A stretch of DNA of 64,000 nt from UBA5399 sp964464145 (GTDB lineage: Bacteria > Bacillota > Clostridia > Christensenellales > Christensenellaceae), in contig CAYXFB010000001.1 in assembly GCA_964464145.1 (NCBI GenBank), positions 1 through 64,000 of the forward strand. Reading direction: 5' to 3'. Under the pieces are notes generated by a model. It worked only from the letters and a program-made list of their open reading frames with translations, was not told the origin of the DNA and made no database searches. The translations under genes and the position numbers were made by a program. This document shows, in pieces, positions 61,318-64,000 of this stretch (within the stretch, counting starts at the first letter, position 1; every line of letters starts with the position of its first letter).

Positions 61318-62085
61318 TCACCTCGGACAAAAAGAAAAATTCTCTTTAAGCTCCACAATAAATTCATTCCTGTCACCACGGAATTTGGTAACGGTGTATT
61401 CCACGGGCAGATCGTCCTTGTTGTAGCTTACCGAACGCGTGAGCTGAATGGGCGCGCCCCTGTCTATCTGCATCATGCCCGCCTCGAACTTTCCGGCAAC
61501 TATGGCTATCAGGCTGCGCGTGGAGCGCACCGCCTTGGTGTTTTCGTCCTTATCCAAAAATTCGTACAGCCCGCAGGCCTCCATGTCCGTCTCAAGCAGC
61601 TCCTTGCACAGAGGATGGGGCAGATAGCTTTCGGAGAAAAGTATGGGCTCCTCGTTCACATAGCGCAGGCGCATCATGTAAACCACCCTGTCGCCCTCCT
61701 TTATGCCCAGCGCCTCGGCGACCTCCTCGCTGGCCGGCTCTATGTCCTTGGCCAGCACCTTTGTGGTGGGCACCAGATTTTGCTCTCGCACCAGCTCGTG
61801 CGAGGCCTTTATGCGGCTCACGAAGGCTTGGCGAACCTTGGGCTTGGCCACGAAGGTGCCCTTGCTCTTCACGCGGAACAAATACCCCTCCATAACAAGC
61901 TCCATAATGGCCTGGCGAATGGTGGTTCGGCTGATGTCAAACATCTCGCTGAATTCTATCTCGGTGGGTATAGCGTCACCCGGCTTCAGCCGCTCCTCCT
62001 TTATGGCCTTTAGTATTATGTTTTTCAATTGATAATACATGGGCACGGGTATATTCTTATCTATTATATCATCGCGAAAGGGCAT
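61318..62085 (-). CDS. GntR/HutC-family transcriptional regulator
   Basis: A 255-residue regulator. The N-terminal winged helix (residues 12–80) has PMYYQLKNIILKAIKEERLKPGDAIPTE and SRTTIRQAIMELVMEGYLFRVKSKGTFV. The C-terminal UTRA effector domain (about 95–245) shows VVYMMRLRYVNEEPILFSESYLP. HutC-type proteins usually repress until a sugar or sugar-phosphate binds the UTRA domain. It is divergent from a sugar-ABC operon, and palindromes lie near both promoters, so it probably controls both. GGAGGTCACGCA precedes the ATG. Confidence 0.93.
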   Translation of the reverse strand: MPFRDDIIDKNIPVPMYYQLKNIILKAIKEERLKPGDAIPTEIEFSEMFDISRTTIRQAIMELVMEGYLFRVKSKGTFVAKPKVRQAFVSRIKASHELVREQNLVPTTKVLAKDIEPASEEVAEALGIKEGDRVVYMMRLRYVNEEPILFSESYLPHPLCKELLETDMEACGLYEFLDKDENTKAVRSTRSLIAIVAGKFEAGMMQIDRGAPIQLTRSVSYNKDDLPVEYTVTKFRGDRNEFIVELKENFSFCPR

Positions 62086-62108
62086 TGCGTGACCTCCAAA
62101 AGATTTAT

Positions 62109-62157
62109 GTTATGACATTATAACAATAAAATTACCACACGGCGCCGCCCTTGTCAA
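62109..62157 (-). promoter_or_regulatory. Promoter and operator-like palindrome of the gntR gene
   Basis: On the minus strand: TTGACA (62152–62157), 17-bp spacer, TAATTT (62129–62134). The inverted repeat GTTATGACATTATAAC (62109–62124) lies just downstream, with arms GTTAT/ATAAC. Confidence 0.75.
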
Positions 62158-62224
62158 TAAAATCTCAATTATAGCGGCCAATACATGAAATATTTCCACA
62201 ATCGAGCAATGCGAAAAAAAGCTA

Positions 62225-62387
62225 TTGACAATAAAAAAAAACTATATTAAACTGTTTTGTAATGACATAGTTACATAACTATTAATTCAAACATCAACCC
62301 GATGTATAGTTCAAAATCACGCGATATAAAAAGTTAACCAGATGTAGCAGGGCAACGGCGAAAATATAAATTTACATATATATGTAA
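62225..62387 (+). promoter_or_regulatory. Promoter and two palindromes of the divergent ABC operon
   Basis: TTGACA (62225–62230), 17-bp spacer, TAAACT (62248–62253). Just downstream is the palindrome ATAGTTACATAACTAT (62267–62282, 7-bp arms), and further on the perfect 16-bp palindrome TTACATATATATGTAA (62372–62387). The leader to the start codon is about 210 nt and AT-rich. The whole 387-bp divergent region holds no gene. Confidence 0.7.
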
Positions 62388-62472
62388 TAACAAAATAACA
62401 TAGTAATATAACGATTTCAAGTTTCCGTGTATATCGGGAAATAAATACACTCATATCTAATAGGAGGAAAAA

Positions 62473-63621
62473 ATGAAAAAAGTATTAGTAGCAGTTTTGG
62501 TAGTGATTTTGGCAATAGGCGTTGCGGCCTGCGCGCCGGCGCAAAACGCGGCACCCGCAAGCGAGGCTCCGGCCAGCGCCGCGGCTCCCGCAAGTGAAGC
62601 TCCGGCCAGCGAAGCGCCCGCAAGCGCCGCGCCCGCAGAGTCCGCGTCGGCGGAGGCATCGGCAGACGCTCCGGCGACGGACAAAACAGAGCTCAACGTA
62701 TCGCTCCTCATCCCCTCCACGGAATCCGAATATTGGAACAACTACGTGGCTGTGGGAGTGGAGAACGCCTGCCTGGACCTTGAGCAGGAAACGGGCATGA
62801 AGATAAACTACGAGCTTTCCGGCCCGGCCACCGAAGCCGAAACGGACGCTTACATAACGGCGCTCGAAAGCGTTATAGCCAAAAAACCGGACGTGCTCAT
62901 AATGGCCACAATACAGCCGCAGGCGGTGGTGCCCTACGTTCAAAAGGCGCACGATCAGGGCATACTGGTAAACCTCGTTTCGCTGCCCATAGAGGGCCCG
63001 GCGGAAAACTACGGCGCGCTTTACTACTGCGACATGGTGGAGCAGGGCGAAAAGGCGGGCGAGCTGATGGTTGAAGCCATAAAGGCGAAAAACCTGCCGC
63101 AGGACGGCACCATAGGCGTGCACATGTCCGTTACCATAGACGTTATGGAGCAGAAGATAGAGAAGTTCAAGGAAATCGTGCTGGCTGCCTATCCCGACAT
63201 GAAGATACTGGACACGCTCTACAACGAAAACGACCTCAACAAGGCCATAGCCAACGTTGAAAACCAGCTCACCTCCTACGGCGACGAGCTCATAGGCTTC
63301 TTCGGCAACAACAACGTAAGCTCCAACGGCATCTGCAAGGTGGTTGAGGACAACGGTCTCAGCGATAAGATGGCAGCCATAGCCTCAGATTCCGACGCTA
63401 TGACGATCGACGCGGTTCGCAAGAACATAATAGACGCGGTTGTCGTGCAGACCCCCTACCAGCAGGGCTATGACGCCGTGAAGGGCGCTTATGCCGTAGT
63501 AGTTGAGGGCAAGACCATAGAAAAGGACGTAAACATACCCTGCGTCGCGCTCAAATCGGACAATGTGGACAGCGAAGAATATAAATCTCTCATAGACGCG
63601 ACCTCCCTAAAGAGGAACTAG
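62473..63621 (+). CDS. Sugar ABC transporter substrate-binding lipoprotein
   Basis: A 382-residue solute receptor. The signal peptide ends in the lipobox V-A-A-C (Cys20). A 50-residue low-complexity linker of P-A-S-E-A units follows, then a type 1 periplasmic-binding fold: ELNVSLLIPSTESEYWNN, ALESVIAKKPDVLIMATIQPQAV and LIGFFGNNNVSSNGICKVVEDNG. This resembles the ribose/galactose binding-protein group; the ligand is unknown. AGGAGG precedes the ATG. It is the first gene of an operon continuing with an ATPase beyond a stem-loop. Confidence 0.92.
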   Translation: MKKVLVAVLVVILAIGVAACAPAQNAAPASEAPASAAAPASEAPASEAPASAAPAESASAEASADAPATDKTELNVSLLIPSTESEYWNNYVAVGVENACLDLEQETGMKINYELSGPATEAETDAYITALESVIAKKPDVLIMATIQPQAVVPYVQKAHDQGILVNLVSLPIEGPAENYGALYYCDMVEQGEKAGELMVEAIKAKNLPQDGTIGVHMSVTIDVMEQKIEKFKEIVLAAYPDMKILDTLYNENDLNKAIANVENQLTSYGDELIGFFGNNNVSSNGICKVVEDNGLSDKMAAIASDSDAMTIDAVRKNIIDAVVVQTPYQQGYDAVKGAYAVVVEGKTIEKDVNIPCVALKSDNVDSEEYKSLIDATSLKRN

Positions 63622-63635
63622 CAGCAAGGCCATAC

Positions 63636-63666
63636 ATGCGCGGGGGGAGCCTTTCCCCCTGCGCAT
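63636..63666 (+). other. Strong stem-loop between binding-protein and ATPase genes
   Basis: ATGCGC-G-GGGGG pairs with CCCCC-T-GCGCAT (12 bp with one G-T pair), loop of about seven to eight bases, no T-run after it. It has the same placement as the stem-loop at 10408–10444 in the other ABC operon, suggesting mRNA 3'-end protection for the binding-protein message. Confidence 0.7.
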
Positions 63667-63688
63667 AATATAAAAAAAGGAGGACGCC

Positions 63689-64000
63689 ATGCCTGAAACA
63701 TTGATGGATATAAAGGGTATAAGCAAGGAATTTCCCGGCGTTAAGGCGCTTTCGGACGTTAGCTTTTCCATATACAAGGGCGAGGTGCGCGGGCTGGTTG
63801 GCGAAAACGGCGCGGGCAAATCCACACTCATAAAAACTATAATGGGCGTACACAGGCAGAGCGCGGGTGAGATAGATTATTATTACGACGGCAAGGCGGT
63901 GCACATCGCCAATCCGATGGACGCGGGCAAAAAAGGCCTGCTGGCAGACTATCAGGATATAGCCGTGGCGCGCGAGCTTTCCATAACAGAAAACTTTTTC
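63689..64000 (+). CDS. Sugar ABC transporter ATP-binding protein (3' end beyond window)
   Basis: The first 104 residues of a tandem-ATPase subunit like RbsA/MglA. LMDIKGISKEFPGVKALSDVSFSIYKGEVRGL is followed by the Walker A motif GENGAGKST and the Q-loop region DYQDIAVARELSITENFF. AGGAGG lies just before the ATG at 63689. It follows the binding-protein gene by 67 bp; a permease gene is expected outside the window. Confidence 0.92.
   Translation, partial: MPETLMDIKGISKEFPGVKALSDVSFSIYKGEVRGLVGENGAGKSTLIKTIMGVHRQSAGEIDYYYDGKAVHIANPMDAGKKGLLADYQDIAVARELSITENFF

Overview
This window looks like chromosomal DNA of a low-to-mid GC Gram-positive anaerobe of the class Clostridia. The evidence is a Bacillota-type gene set: class III fructose-1,6-bisphosphatase, a single-chain 1,233-residue PurL, BlaI/M56 pairs, an Rrf2–IscS–IscU cluster, feoA–feoB plus its Cys-rich partner, and the tilS–hpt–ftsH and mreC–mreD–pbp2–min clusters. 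Shine-Dalgarno sites are strong, TTG starts are common, and AUA is the favoured isoleucine codon even in ribosomal protein genes. A more exact placement (for example Christensenellales) is only a guess. No rRNA, tRNA, CRISPR array, prophage or intact transposon was seen.

1–14.6 kb is an accessory, largely catabolic region. It holds a truncated sugar-ABC ATPase (minus strand) behind a long structured leader, then a BlaI repressor with an M56 (BlaR1-like) protease whose C-terminus is an OmpA-like peptidoglycan-binding domain. These are followed by a ferredoxin-type aldo/keto reductase, an L-fucose isomerase-like enzyme, a lipoprotein, a small HTH regulator, a stand-alone DhaK, a complete sugar-ABC importer (binding lipoprotein, permease, ATPase) and a type-B carboxylesterase. 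14.8–16.5 kb encodes an adenine deaminase homologue with altered metal-site motifs.

16.7–42.9 kb is a housekeeping block on the minus strand. In transcription order it comprises fbp; a transaminase and a glycosyltransferase; a secreted leucine-rich/Fn3 protein; tilS–hpt–ftsH; a PHP phosphoesterase; feoA–feoB–small Cys-rich membrane protein; mreC–mreD–pbp2; minC–minD–minE; rodA; a two-gene radical-SAM/DUF2344 pair; RNase G; and ribosomal proteins L21 and L27. The cell-shape and division-site genes form one cluster for elongation and septum placement. 42.9–44.3 kb is a gene-free island with a G/T-only tract and a 399-bp tandem duplication.

44.3–53.1 kb holds an aldo/keto reductase, TcdA, a YfcE-type phosphoesterase, an acyltransferase/zinc-ribbon membrane protein pair, the Fe–S cluster operon (rrf2–iscS–iscU), and a second BlaI/M56 pair. 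53.3–61.0 kb has a DUF1015 protein, aspartate kinase, an AEC-family transporter and purL behind a palindrome-rich leader. 61.3–64 kb is a GntR regulator divergent from another sugar-ABC operon that runs off the window.

The strongest candidates for something new are the M56–OmpA fusion and its paired TACA-N3-TGTA operators; the dispersed multi-hairpin elements at 16.5, 23.1, 56.1 and 61.1 kb; the 399-bp tandem duplication with its phased 96-bp sub-module; and the perfect stem-loops placed just after binding-protein genes in two ABC operons.
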